From Bacillota bacterium (lineage in GTDB: Bacteria; Bacillota; Clostridia; Peptostreptococcales; Anaerovoracaceae), in NCBI GenBank assembly GCA_017621195.1, contig JAGATO010000108.1, positions 1 through 16,735 on the forward strand: a DNA stretch of 16,735 nucleotides, given 5' to 3'. How positions within the stretch are numbered: position 1 is the stretch's first letter; every line of letters starts with the position of its first letter. Below are positions 7,486 through 14,313 of the stretch, in pieces. The notes below the pieces were generated by a model, which saw only the letters and a list, made by a program, of their open reading frames with translations, did not search any database and had not been told where the DNA came from. The translations under genes and the position numbers were made by a program.

Positions 7486-7525
7486 TCGGCCTTGATGGAT
7501 AAGAAAAAGAAAGGGAATGACACTC

Positions 7526-9400
7526 ATGGCAGAACATCAGAAGATCATAAACATTGCGGTGATCGCCCATGTCGATGCGGGAAAATCCACGCTGGTGGAT
7601 GCGTTTTTAGCTCAGAGCGGCGTCTTCCGTGAAAACGAAGAAATGGCCGACTGCGTGATGGACAGCGACGACATCGAACGGGAACGCGGAATCACCATCT
7701 ATTCCAAGAACTGCTCCGTTATGCACAATGACGTAAAAATCAATATCGTAGATACGCCGGGACACGCCGACTTTTCCTCCGAGGTAGAGCGGATCATGAA
7801 GACGGTGGACACGGTCATCCTGCTGGTGGATTCCAGCGAAGGGCCCATGCCCCAGACCCGGTTCGTTTTGAAAAAATCTCTGGAACAGGGTCTGAATCCC
7901 ATCCTGCTGATCAACAAGATCGACAAGAAGGATGCCAGAATCGACGAGGTGGTAGACGAGGTGTACGAGCTGTTCATGGATCTGAACGCCAACGACCAGC
8001 AGCTGGACTTTCCCATCCTGTACGGCATCGCCCGTCAGGGAATCGTAGTCACCGATCCGTCCGAGGTGGAGGGCATTGAGATCGGAACCGGCGAAAGCAA
8101 GGTGAAGAAGAGCGCCGCAGGACAGAACGGCCTGAACATCACGCCGCTGTTCGACACCATCATCAACCACGTGGCCCCTTACCCCGATCTGGAAGCGGAA
8201 CCGCTGCAGTTTCAGGTTTCCACGCTGGCCTATGACGATTACATCGGCCGTCTGGGCATCGGCCGCATCACCAAGGGAACGATCCGCACCGGCCAGACCG
8301 TTGCCGTTGCCAAGGCAGACGGTTCCATCGTTCAGCGCAAGATCAATCAGGTCTTCGTCTATCGCGGCATGAAGCGGACGCTGGTGGAGGAAGCCGTCAG
8401 CGGCGACATCGTGGTGGTATCCGGCATTGCCGACATCTCCATCGGAGAGACCATCTGCGATCCTCAGAATCCTCAGCCCATGGAGATGATCCACATCGAA
8501 GAGCCTACGCTGTCCATGAACTTCATGGTCAACAAGTCGCCGTTTGCCGGAAAGTCCGGAAAGTACGTGACTTCCCGCCACATCAAGGAACGTCTGGAGA
8601 AGGAGCTGGAGGTCAATGTGGGACTTCTGGTGGAAGAAACCGATTCTACGGACTGCTTCAAGGTGTCGGGCCGCGGTGAACTGCACCTGTCCATTTTAAT
8701 TGAAAATATGAGAAGAGAGGGCTACGAGCTGGCCGTGTCCAAGCCGGAGGTTATCATCCGCAGGGACGAGCGGGGCCACAAGCTGGAGCCCATCGAGGAA
8801 GTTGTCATTTCCGTTCCCGACGAGTACGCCGGTACGGTGATTTCCAAGCTGAACCTGCGCAAGGGTCTGATGAAGCAGATGTCCGGTGAAAACGGCTATT
8901 CCCGTCTGGAGTATCTCGTTCCCACCCGCGGTCTTTTAGGCTATCGCTCCGAATTCATCAACGACACCCGCGGTGAAGGAACCATGGTTCGTCGGTTCGA
9001 CAGCTTTGACGAGTACAAGGGAGAGATTCCTCAGCGGGTCAATGGCGTTGCCATCGCTCAGGAGGAGGGTGTCTGCACCGGATACGCTCTGTTCAACATT
9101 CAGGAACGTGTCCAGATGTTCGTAGAGCCCGGCGTCAAGGTGTACGAGGGTATGATCGTGGGCATGAACAGCCGAAACGACGACATGGTGGTCAATCCCT
9201 GCAAGGCCAAGAAGGCATCCAACATGCGCGCCGCCGGCAGCGACGACGCCATCAAGCTGACGCCTGCCAGAGTGTTTACGCTGGAAGAGGCGCTGGAATT
9301 CATCAACGACGACGAGCTGGTGGAGATCACCCCCGACGACATCCGTCTGCGGAAGAAGCTGCTTCACGAGCTGGAACGGAGACGGTCCGGAAGATATTAG
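7526..9400 (+). CDS. typA: ribosome-associated GTPase TypA/BipA
   Basis: The 624-residue product is a translational GTPase that binds the ribosome and helps assembly or translation under stress such as cold. GTPase motifs are G1 AHVDAGKST (14-22), RGITI (54-58), DTPGH (76-80, with the catalytic-type His80) and NKID (130-133). Domain II (FQVSTLAYDDYIGRLGIGRI), an EF-G-like domain III and the TypA-specific C-terminal region (LVPTRGLLGYRSEF, RRFDSFDEY, NPCKAKKASNMR) follow. The P-loop reads HVDAGKS rather than the common HVDHGKT of BipA, which may mark a Clostridia-type branch. A frame start at 7517 is unlikely because AAGGG (7511-7515) would be one base away; ATG 7526 leaves a 10-nt spacer and matches the family start. 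It is monocistronic, with its own promoter and terminator. Confidence 0.95.
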   Translation: MAEHQKIINIAVIAHVDAGKSTLVDAFLAQSGVFRENEEMADCVMDSDDIERERGITIYSKNCSVMHNDVKINIVDTPGHADFSSEVERIMKTVDTVILLVDSSEGPMPQTRFVLKKSLEQGLNPILLINKIDKKDARIDEVVDEVYELFMDLNANDQQLDFPILYGIARQGIVVTDPSEVEGIEIGTGESKVKKSAAGQNGLNITPLFDTIINHVAPYPDLEAEPLQFQVSTLAYDDYIGRLGIGRITKGTIRTGQTVAVAKADGSIVQRKINQVFVYRGMKRTLVEEAVSGDIVVVSGIADISIGETICDPQNPQPMEMIHIEEPTLSMNFMVNKSPFAGKSGKYVTSRHIKERLEKELEVNVGLLVEETDSTDCFKVSGRGELHLSILIENMRREGYELAVSKPEVIIRRDERGHKLEPIEEVVISVPDEYAGTVISKLNLRKGLMKQMSGENGYSRLEYLVPTRGLLGYRSEFINDTRGEGTMVRRFDSFDEYKGEIPQRVNGVAIAQEEGVCTGYALFNIQERVQMFVEPGVKVYEGMIVGMNSRNDDMVVNPCKAKKASNMRAAGSDDAIKLTPARVFTLEEALEFINDDELVEITPDDIRLRKKLLHELERRRSGRY

Positions 9401-9435
9401 ACGATATTAAGTGACGCCGGATAGGAAACGCAGTG

Positions 9436-9466
9436 AGAGGGCCCTGAATTTTCAGGGCTCTTTTTT
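9436..9466 (+). terminator. typA intrinsic terminator
   Basis: A 12-bp stem (arms 9436-9447 and 9452-9463, two G-U pairs) closes a 4-nt loop. The T run at 9461-9466 overlaps the end of the 3' arm. It begins 36 nt after the typA stop. Confidence 0.92.
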
Positions 9467-9692
9467 GTGGATGACTGGCCGTTTCCGAGATTCCAAACGC
9501 GTTTTCTGCAGAACATTCAATGATTTCGGATACCGATCGGTGAATACTTCTAGCGTTGTGACGTGATCGATATCTCATACAAGGCAGGTACATTGGGATC
9601 ATGGGTATTCCAAATAAAATGAGATCACTTATCGCTCTCAAAGGCCTCGAGGTAACCCCATCCCTATTTTTTTTGAAAAGAATTCGCTTATT
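9467..9692. other. intergenic stretch without a recognised feature
   Basis: Between the typA terminator and the repeat array I see no open frame with a ribosome binding site, no tRNA-like fold and no promoter with two good boxes. Two short forward frames, at 9471 (31 codons) and 9601 (38 codons), lack ribosome sites and family resemblance. The sequence becomes AT-rich from about 9660. Confidence 0.5.
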
Positions 9693-9719
9693 ATTCAGGG
9701 AAAAGTGGAATCCCTGAAT
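9693..9719. repeat. perfect 9-bp inverted repeat at the edge of the array
   Basis: ATTCAGGGA at 9693-9701 is repeated inverted at 9711-9719 around a 9-nt loop. No T run follows on the forward strand. It marks the left edge of the AT-rich periodic array and could be part of it, or a separate protein site or RNA hairpin. Confidence 0.55.
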
Positions 9720-10039
9720 TGTGTATAGCGTCTCTCGCTATTATATAGGAAATTTCCGAAGTCCTGTAAATTCGCTTTTTCAAACGCTATTTTATAGAGA
9801 ATTAGGCACATAAAAAAGGATATTATTTACATAAATATACAAACAAGGAATTTCTCTATATTTGGATCGTTATTCAATCCAGTTTATAGAAATCGCCGGA
9901 CAATGCCTATAAAATAGCGAATTCTATTTACAGGATTATAGTATTTCAATTTTTTGCTATATTTTAGATGAGTTAAATGCGTAAATATAGGTTTTTGAAC
10001 TTTCTCTATAAAATAGCAAAATTAATTCGAAAAATATAG
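9718..10039. repeat. periodic array of CTAT-N3-ATAG palindromes and half-sites
   Basis: Full 11-bp palindromes CTAT-N3-ATAG start at 9738, 9787, 9907 and 10006, with a one-mismatch copy at 9957 (CTATATTTTAG). Half-sites ending in TATAG or starting with CTATA lie at 9718, 9856, 9879, 9931, 9980 and 10029, plus CATAAATATAC at 9830. In the right half the element starts run 9830, 9856, 9879, 9907, 9931, 9957, 9980, 10006, 10029: steps of 23-28 bp, alternating strong and weak sites, so full sites recur about every 50 bp. Flanks are related too; several copies read TTCGCTATTTTATAG or its inverse, some followed by AGAAATTC-like bases. The stretch is far more AT-rich than its surroundings. This is not a CRISPR array, since the spacing is too short and the repeats are imperfect and in both orientations. 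It could be a set of binding sites for a DNA-binding protein or the remnant of a mobile element end. Confidence 0.6.
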
Positions 10040-10096
10040 CGATTTGTCGCTCCGAGTTGTCTTACGCCTCTCTACATACAAAAAACGAGTTGAAGC

Positions 10097-10192
10097 GCGG
10101 CAATGTCCGCCAGTGTCCGTTTCATGTCTGACGGACGGCCTGCGGCCCTGCTGCAGGCCCACAGTTTCATGGAATCCAGTGGAATTATGAAA
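10097..10192 (+). other. cluster of four potential hairpins, possible structured RNA
   Basis: After the AT-rich array the DNA turns GC-rich and offers four consecutive stems: GCGG/CCGC (10097-10110), TCCGT/ACGGA (10116-10135), GGCCTGC/GCAGGCC (10137-10159) and TTTCAT/ATGAAA (10165-10192). No open frame with a start signal covers it and no known RNA family is recognised. No clear promoter or terminator frames it, so a noncoding RNA is only a suggestion. Confidence 0.3.
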
Positions 10193-10255
10193 AAATGCGT
10201 TCAGATTGAAGATTTCGCAGGGGGTTCGTCGTTATCTATGGTGAAGCAAAAGCAG

Positions 10256-10264
10256 TGATACAAT
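10256..10264 (+). promoter_or_regulatory. candidate extended -10 upstream of the small membrane protein gene
   Basis: TGA followed by TACAAT (10259-10264) fits an extended -10 element, but no -35 box is present at 16-18 bp. If used, it would give a leader of about 134 nt before the ATG at 10405. The stretch from here to the gene is purine-rich and otherwise featureless. Confidence 0.3.
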
Positions 10265-10404
10265 AAATGACAGACAAGTATCGCAAATGGAATAACGAAA
10301 GAGAAGAAAGCCAATAAAGAAAATAATGCAAATTAAGCGTAGAAAGCGTAGGAAGTAAGATAACCGCATGAAGAGGAAAAGCGTGAGGTGGAAAGGACAG
10401 GACA

Positions 10405-10629
10405 ATGTTTATGATCGGAATTTTCATGATGATTGGGATGATTTTGTGGTGTTTTATCGGTCTGGCCTGGAAGGCCACCTGGGGGATTTTTAGAATCGTC
10501 GGAGTGCTTCTGTCGATCATCGCGTTTCCCATTCTGTTGATCGGACTTTTGGTGGTAGGGATCGGAAGCTATCTCTTTCTCCCGGTCTTCCTGCTGGCGC
10601 TGGCCTTCGGGTGCATTGCCAAAGAGTAA
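10405..10629 (+). CDS. small two- or three-helix membrane protein, function unknown
   Basis: The 74-residue product is nearly all hydrophobic: a Met-rich first helix (MFMIGIFMMIGMILWCFIGLA), a short WKATWGIFRI turn, then one long or two short helices (VGVLLSIIAFPILLIGLLVVG and YLFLPVFLLALAFGCIA), ending in KE. I recognise no named family. The reasons to call it a gene are AAAGGA at 10392-10397 seven bases before the ATG, membrane-type composition along its whole length, and a bidirectional terminator just after the stop. The neighbouring gene on the other strand is a DMT transporter, which suggests no specific link. It is the first gene after the periodic array, so the array could act on it. 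Confidence 0.6.
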   Translation: MFMIGIFMMIGMILWCFIGLAWKATWGIFRIVGVLLSIIAFPILLIGLLVVGIGSYLFLPVFLLALAFGCIAKE

Positions 10630-10657
10630 TGTGTATCGCAAGGGCGTAACACACATG

Positions 10658-10697
10658 AAAAAACTCGCTGAAGTCGAATGGCCTCGGCGAGTTTTTT
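10658..10697. terminator. bidirectional terminator
   Basis: Arms 10658-10668 and 10687-10697 form an 11-bp stem whose outer part is A6 against T6, so a T run exists on both strands. It separates the small membrane protein gene from the convergent DMT transporter gene and probably serves both. Confidence 0.88.
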
Positions 10698-10736
10698 CGC
10701 CCCTGAAACGCGGCAGTGAGCAGGTATGCAGCCCCA

Positions 10737-11150
10737 CTACAGAACCATCAGCAGGGTACCGGCGCCGATGAGGGCGCAGCCCGTCAGGGATTTCCAGGTG
10801 AATTCCTCGTGTAAAAATACGAAGGCCAAAACCAGCGTAAAGATGACGCTCAGCTTATCCACGGGAACCACCTTGGATGCTTCACCGATTTGCAGGGCAC
10901 GGTAGTAGCAGAGCCAGGAGGCGCCGGTTGCCAGCCCCGACAGGATCAGGAACAGCCAGCTCTTGCGACTGATGTCGGGAAGTCCCGTCTGGGCGTGAGT
11001 CAGGAAGACCATGCCCCAGGCCATGACCAGTACGACGCCGGTCCGAAGGGCCGTTGCCAGACTGGAATTGACGCCTTCGATCCCCACCTTGGCAAGGATG
11101 GAGGTGAGAGCGGCGAAGATGGCGGACAGCAGCGCGAAGATAAACCACAT
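10737..11150 (-). CDS. EamA/DMT-superfamily transporter, single-domain type
   Basis: The 137-residue product has five membrane segments: MWFIFALLSAIFAALTSILA, a segment around TALRTGVVLVMAW, WLFLILSGLATGASWLCYYR, VIFTLVLAFVFLHEE and a C-terminal TGCALIGAGTLLMVL. This is one EamA repeat, as in the short paired or self-dimerising drug/metabolite transporters (COG2510-type, about 140 residues); the motif ASWLCYYRAL..GEASKVVPVDKLSV is characteristic. The cargo is unknown. The frame is open from 11201, but ATG 11150 is preferred because GAAAGGTAGG sits 7-10 nt upstream and the protein then starts with the first helix. Its promoter is near 11347-11375, implying a long leader. It ends facing the small membrane protein gene across a bidirectional terminator. 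Confidence 0.85.
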   Translation of the reverse strand: MWFIFALLSAIFAALTSILAKVGIEGVNSSLATALRTGVVLVMAWGMVFLTHAQTGLPDISRKSWLFLILSGLATGASWLCYYRALQIGEASKVVPVDKLSVIFTLVLAFVFLHEEFTWKSLTGCALIGAGTLLMVL

Positions 11151-11340
11151 TTGGGAGCACCTACCTTTCTTTTGATACCACAGCTGTTTGTTTTGATGCA
11201 TTTCATTTTTCTCCCGATTTCATTCTGCGTTCCTGTGTTCTTTCGGCTTCTGAAGGGACAGACCAGGGAAAGACTCTGGGGCTTGAGGAAACACGAGAGA
11301 GAATCGGAATGAATTTTTAAATTTCCCTATGTAATTATAA
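11151..11340 (-). other. long untranslated leader of the DMT gene
   Basis: From the predicted start near 11340 to the ATG at 11150 the leader is about 190 nt, unusually long beside its neighbours. CCGATT and AATCGG (forward-strand 11300-11305 and 11214-11219) could close a large structured element, and CCAG/CTGG forms a small inner hairpin. I could not match it to a known riboswitch class. No terminator-like hairpin precedes the start codon. Confidence 0.3.
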
Positions 11341-11346
11341 TAATAT

Positions 11347-11375
11347 ACTATAACATAGGAAAGTGTATTTCACAA
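11347..11375 (-). promoter_or_regulatory. promoter for the DMT transporter
   Basis: On the reverse strand TTGTGA (forward 11370-11375) and TATAGT (forward 11347-11352) are 17 bp apart, matching 9 of 12 consensus bases. An inverted repeat, CCTATGT at 11325-11331 and ACATAGG at 11353-11359, flanks the -10 and the expected start and could be an operator. Confidence 0.6.
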
Positions 11376-11497
11376 TGAGAAAGTCTGTCATTTTACTGTA
11401 AGAGAATAACGAAACAATTGTTATAAAATAATCGCACCTTTCGGATGGAACAGCACTTCCGATGGTAAACCGGATGAGGAAAAACGAATGGGAAAGA

Positions 11498-11532
11498 AAA
11501 GAACCTTGCTGCGGCCTGCGGCAAGGTTCTTT
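11498..11532 (-). terminator. nudC terminator, potentially bidirectional
   Basis: A 12-bp perfect stem (11498-11509 and 11521-11532) closes an 11-nt GC-rich loop. On the reverse strand it is followed by a TTTTCTTTCC stretch and lies 28 nt after the nudC stop. Confidence 0.88.
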
Positions 11533-11559
11533 TCGGGAATATGGCCATGTGTTTCGATG

Positions 11560-12468
11560 CTATTTCAGCCAGTTTACGTACTCGCCCCGACGGAAGCAGT
11601 CGATCAGAGTGAAGGACAGGCTGATCGTCGGTTCTTCCTTCAGCTCGCCGCGGTCGAACCAGCGGGCTTCGGCAATTTCGGACTTCTGAACGGTGACCTG
11701 ATCGCTGCCTTCCAGCTCGGCGAAGAAGCCCATCATCTCGATGCCGGTCAGGCCCCAGGGCTGGCTCTTGTAGTAGTGGAGCTTTCCGACCTTCAGGCCA
11801 ACCTCTTCCATGACCTCGCGGCGGACGCATTCCTCCACGGTTTCACCGACCTCCACGAAGCCGGCGATCAAAGCGAACTTCCGGAATTCTCCCAGGCCCT
11901 TGGCCAGGAGGATCCGGTCGGTGGAGGGGTCAACTACGGCAACCGCCACGGCGGGAGAAATCTGCGGGTACATGATGTTTCCGCAGTTTTCGCAGTACAT
12001 AGCCCGCTCTTTGGTATGGGGAACGGTCATGGAACCGCACCTGCCGCAGAACCGGTGGTTGTTCATCCAGGTGTTCAGGTGATAGCTCACCATCATGGCA
12101 TGGGCGACGCAGTTGTCGGCCTGCTGGCGAACCTTCTGAATATCCATGAATCGCAGGACATCACCGGTAGCGCTGATCCAGTCGCCATCGATGGTCTCGA
12201 CGCCGGGAGCGAAGATGCGGTCCATGGGCGTCAGCATATAGCCGATGTCGTCGATGGCAAAAAGATACTGCAGACGGCGGCTCTCGCGAATGCGCTTCTG
12301 CTGATGAGGCTTGAAATCGTTCATCTGCGGGAAAATGGCCTTATCCTCTCCGGCCGTTACATCCATCAGAACCTGGTTTCCATTGTAGCAGACGATGGCA
12401 TCCAGATCCGTCAGGGGACGGGGGGTATATTCGTTGTGAAATACGTGGGGTGCGATATCCTGAATCAT
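11560..12468 (-). CDS. nudC: NAD(H) pyrophosphatase / RNA decapping Nudix hydrolase
   Basis: The 302-residue product has the NudC layout: an N-terminal domain, a four-cysteine zinc ribbon (Cys141, Cys144, Cys159, Cys162), then a Nudix domain with a complete Nudix box (Gly203 to Leu225, GFVEVGE...REVMEEVGL). Downstream is SQPW (235-238), the start of the NudC signature. In E. coli NudC this reads SQPWPFPxS; here the proline-phenylalanine-proline part is replaced by GLTGIEM, so NAD specificity is likely but not certain. Family members split NAD(H) into NMN(H) and AMP and can remove NAD caps from RNA. The start has AAAGGAGGAAAG immediately upstream. It is transcribed away from the MBL-fold gene, from a promoter whose -35 overlaps that gene's -35, and ends at its own terminator. 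Confidence 0.9.
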   Translation of the reverse strand: MIQDIAPHVFHNEYTPRPLTDLDAIVCYNGNQVLMDVTAGEDKAIFPQMNDFKPHQQKRIRESRRLQYLFAIDDIGYMLTPMDRIFAPGVETIDGDWISATGDVLRFMDIQKVRQQADNCVAHAMMVSYHLNTWMNNHRFCGRCGSMTVPHTKERAMYCENCGNIMYPQISPAVAVAVVDPSTDRILLAKGLGEFRKFALIAGFVEVGETVEECVRREVMEEVGLKVGKLHYYKSQPWGLTGIEMMGFFAELEGSDQVTVQKSEIAEARWFDRGELKEEPTISLSFTLIDCFRRGEYVNWLK

Positions 12469-12506
12469 GGTCTTTCCTCCTTTATTTTGAGGGTTATATT
12501 ACATTT

Positions 12507-12536
12507 ATTTTATCTTAAAGTCAATGGCATTGTCAA
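12507..12536 (-). promoter_or_regulatory. nudC promoter
   Basis: On the reverse strand a perfect TTGACA (forward 12531-12536) is followed after 18 bp by TAAAAT (forward 12507-12512), 11 of 12 consensus bases. A second, overlapping pair, TTGACT with TAATAT, is weaker. The leader would be about 30 nt. Confidence 0.75.
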
Positions 12537-12559
12537 CGAAAGAAAAACTATGGTATCAT
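12530..12559 (+). promoter_or_regulatory. promoter of the MBL-fold hydrolase and IclR unit
   Basis: TTGTCA at 12530-12535 and TATCAT at 12554-12559 are 18 bp apart, with TGG before the -10 forming an extended -10 element. Its -35 shares five bases with the divergent nudC -35, so the two promoters cannot easily be occupied together. The start falls near 12566, which rules out ATG 12567 as the normal start of the gene. Confidence 0.72.
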
Positions 12560-12596
12560 AAAGAAAATGCAGCAACCACGGAAGGAGCATACACTT

Positions 12597-13499
12597 ATGT
12601 ACGAATTGATTCAGGCAGGCGATAACACGTTTTACATTGACTGCCCGGCTAAGATAGGAATCTATCGAACGTCTTCTGCGGAGGCGATTCTCATCGACAG
12701 CGGAAACGACAAAGATGCCGCAAAGAAGGTATTGAAACACTTCGAACAACAGGGATGGACTCTGACGGCAGTGATCAACACCCATTCCCACGCCGATCAC
12801 ATCGGCGGAAACCACCTGCTTCAGCAGAGGACGGGATGCCGAGTCTACGGTCCGGCGCTGGAAGGATGCACGGTGAAATATCCGCTGCTGGAGCCTGCGC
12901 TGCTCTACGGAGGCTATCCCTTCCGGGAGCTTCGAAACAAATTCCTGATGGCGCAGCCCACAGAGAACTATCTGGCCGTGGACGAACAGGGAATGGCCCA
13001 CGGAAAGCGGGTTCTTCCCGAGGAAATGGAGATCATAAAACTACCGGGTCACGCCATGGACATGATCGGCGTAAAGACACCGGACGATATCTGGTTTATG
13101 GGGGACTGCGTTTCCTCCACCAACGTGCTGTCCAAGTACCACGTAGGATACATTTACGACGTGGCAGAGTATCTGCAAACCCTGAACCGCGTGGAACACA
13201 TGAAGGCGAAGCTGTTCATTCCGTCTCATACGGCTCCGGTGGAATCCATGGAAACGCTGGTCAGGTTAAATCGGGACAAGGTGATGGAGATTCGCGACGT
13301 GATCCTCAGCATCTGCGGAGAGCCCAAAACCTTCGAGCAGATCCTGGCCTATCTCTTCCGCCATTACGACCTGGTGATGGACTTCAACCAGCACGTTTTG
13401 GTGGGGAGCACGGTGCGGTCCTATCTGAGCTGGATGAAGGACGAGGGCCTGTTGGCAGCTGTCATCGCTGAGTATCAGCTGGTCTGGATGACCGTGTAA
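12597..13499 (+). CDS. metallo-beta-lactamase-fold hydrolase
   Basis: The 300-residue product carries the full MBL metal-binding set: THSHADH (His63, His65, Asp67, His68), GHAMD with His152, MGD with Asp170 and SHT with His211, enough for a two-metal site. The fold covers roughly residues 1-215; the remaining 85 residues (FEQILAYLFRHYDL, VRSYLSWMKDEGLL) form a helical, winged-helix-like C-terminal part seen in glyoxalase II-like and related MBL hydrolases. Likely substrates are thioesters or other small esters, but this cannot be fixed from the sequence; a drug-hydrolysing role is not implied. ATG 12597 has GAAGGAG at 12581-12587 with a 9-nt spacer. The frame also contains ATG 12567, at the predicted transcription start and therefore rejected. 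The IclR-family gene follows after 16 nt, presumably cotranscribed. Confidence 0.87.
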   Translation: MYELIQAGDNTFYIDCPAKIGIYRTSSAEAILIDSGNDKDAAKKVLKHFEQQGWTLTAVINTHSHADHIGGNHLLQQRTGCRVYGPALEGCTVKYPLLEPALLYGGYPFRELRNKFLMAQPTENYLAVDEQGMAHGKRVLPEEMEIIKLPGHAMDMIGVKTPDDIWFMGDCVSSTNVLSKYHVGYIYDVAEYLQTLNRVEHMKAKLFIPSHTAPVESMETLVRLNRDKVMEIRDVILSICGEPKTFEQILAYLFRHYDLVMDFNQHVLVGSTVRSYLSWMKDEGLLAAVIAEYQLVWMTV

Positions 13500-13515
13500 G
13501 CGAGCAGGAGGACGT

Positions 13516-14313
13516 ATGAAAGAAGAACGATTTGAACAGGCGGATCAGGAGCTGGATAAGAATCTGATCAATTCCATCATCCGGGCCATCGATCTGCTGT
13601 ATCTATATAGCAAAGAAGAAAAAGAACTGGGAATCACCGAGATCGCCCGCCGGATGAAGCTGCACAAGAGCAGCGTCTACCGAATCGTGCGGACGCTGGA
13701 ATCCAAAGGCTGGCTGGAGCAGAATCCCGATACGGAGCGCTATAAGCTGGGCATGAAGATCATGGACGTGGGAAGTACACTGCTGAACACCTACGATTAT
13801 CACGACGTGATCAACCGGGGGATGAAGGAACTGATGCGGGAGGTTCACGAGACGGTGGTGCTGTCCACCTATACGGATCTGTGGGGTATCTGCGTGGACC
13901 TGGTGGAAGCCGAAAACTACATTTCCTACACGTCCAAGCTGGGTCACAAGACGCCGGTATACAGCGGCGCTACAGGCAAGATCCTGCTGGCCTGGCAGAG
14001 CGAGGAGGAGATTCAGCGGGTCATCGATCACGGTCTCAAACCCTACACGCCGCATACCATTACGGAGGAGGCAGCTCTGCGAGAGGAACTGAAAATGATC
14101 CGCTCCAAGGGCTATGCTCTCAGCTTTGAGGAAACGGACCCCGGAGTAGGGGCCATCGGCGCTCCCATATTCAATGGAGATGGAGATATGATCTACGGCG
14201 TCAGTATCGTTGGCCCGGTGGAGCGGCTGAAGGAAAAGGGAATTGACACTCTGGTGAGCATATTGCAGAAGAAGTGCAGGGAGATCGATTTTCGAATTCG
14301 AAACCTGTCATAG
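13516..14313 (+). CDS. IclR-family transcriptional regulator
   Basis: The 265-residue product is the usual IclR length. Residues about 15-80 form the winged helix-turn-helix (SIIRAIDLLYLYS, GITEIARRMKLHKSSVYRIVRTLESKGWL, DTERYKLGMKI). Residues 90-265 form the GAF-like effector domain, with YTSKLGHKTPVYSGATGKILLAW and SFEETDPGVGAIGAPIFNGDGDMIYGVSIVGP. Such proteins repress or activate catabolic genes in response to a small metabolite. A strong ribosome site (GAGCAGGAGGACGT) lies just before ATG 13516, 16 nt after the MBL-fold gene, so its likely target or effector is tied to that hydrolase. Its TAG stop overlaps by six bases the 3' end of the decayed dehydrogenase on the other strand, and no terminator is visible there. 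Confidence 0.9.
   Translation: MKEERFEQADQELDKNLINSIIRAIDLLYLYSKEEKELGITEIARRMKLHKSSVYRIVRTLESKGWLEQNPDTERYKLGMKIMDVGSTLLNTYDYHDVINRGMKELMREVHETVVLSTYTDLWGICVDLVEAENYISYTSKLGHKTPVYSGATGKILLAWQSEEEIQRVIDHGLKPYTPHTITEEAALREELKMIRSKGYALSFEETDPGVGAIGAPIFNGDGDMIYGVSIVGPVERLKEKGIDTLVSILQKKCREIDFRIRNLS

Noticed and set aside
7420..7525. Riboswitch in the typA leader
   Set aside because: There is only one modest hairpin and no terminator or ribosome-site switch. No known riboswitch core was recognised.
7607..8686. 359-codon reverse-strand frame opposite typA
   Set aside because: It is the mirror of a strongly conserved GTPase gene in GC-rich DNA, with low-complexity composition, no family resemblance and no ribosome site.
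9601..9717. 38-codon forward frame MGIPNKMRSLIALKG...
   Set aside because: There is no Shine-Dalgarno sequence, no family resemblance and no promoter, and it ends in the AT-rich island.
9690..10045. CRISPR-like array
   Set aside because: The elements are short palindromes in both orientations with varying sequence and 23-28 bp steps. There are no 25-40 bp identical direct repeats separated by unique spacers, and no cas genes.
11488..12561. 357-codon forward frame opposite nudC
   Set aside because: It runs through the nudC terminator and the entire nudC gene in antisense, and its product shows no recognisable motif. NudC on the reverse strand has a full set of motifs and a strong ribosome site.
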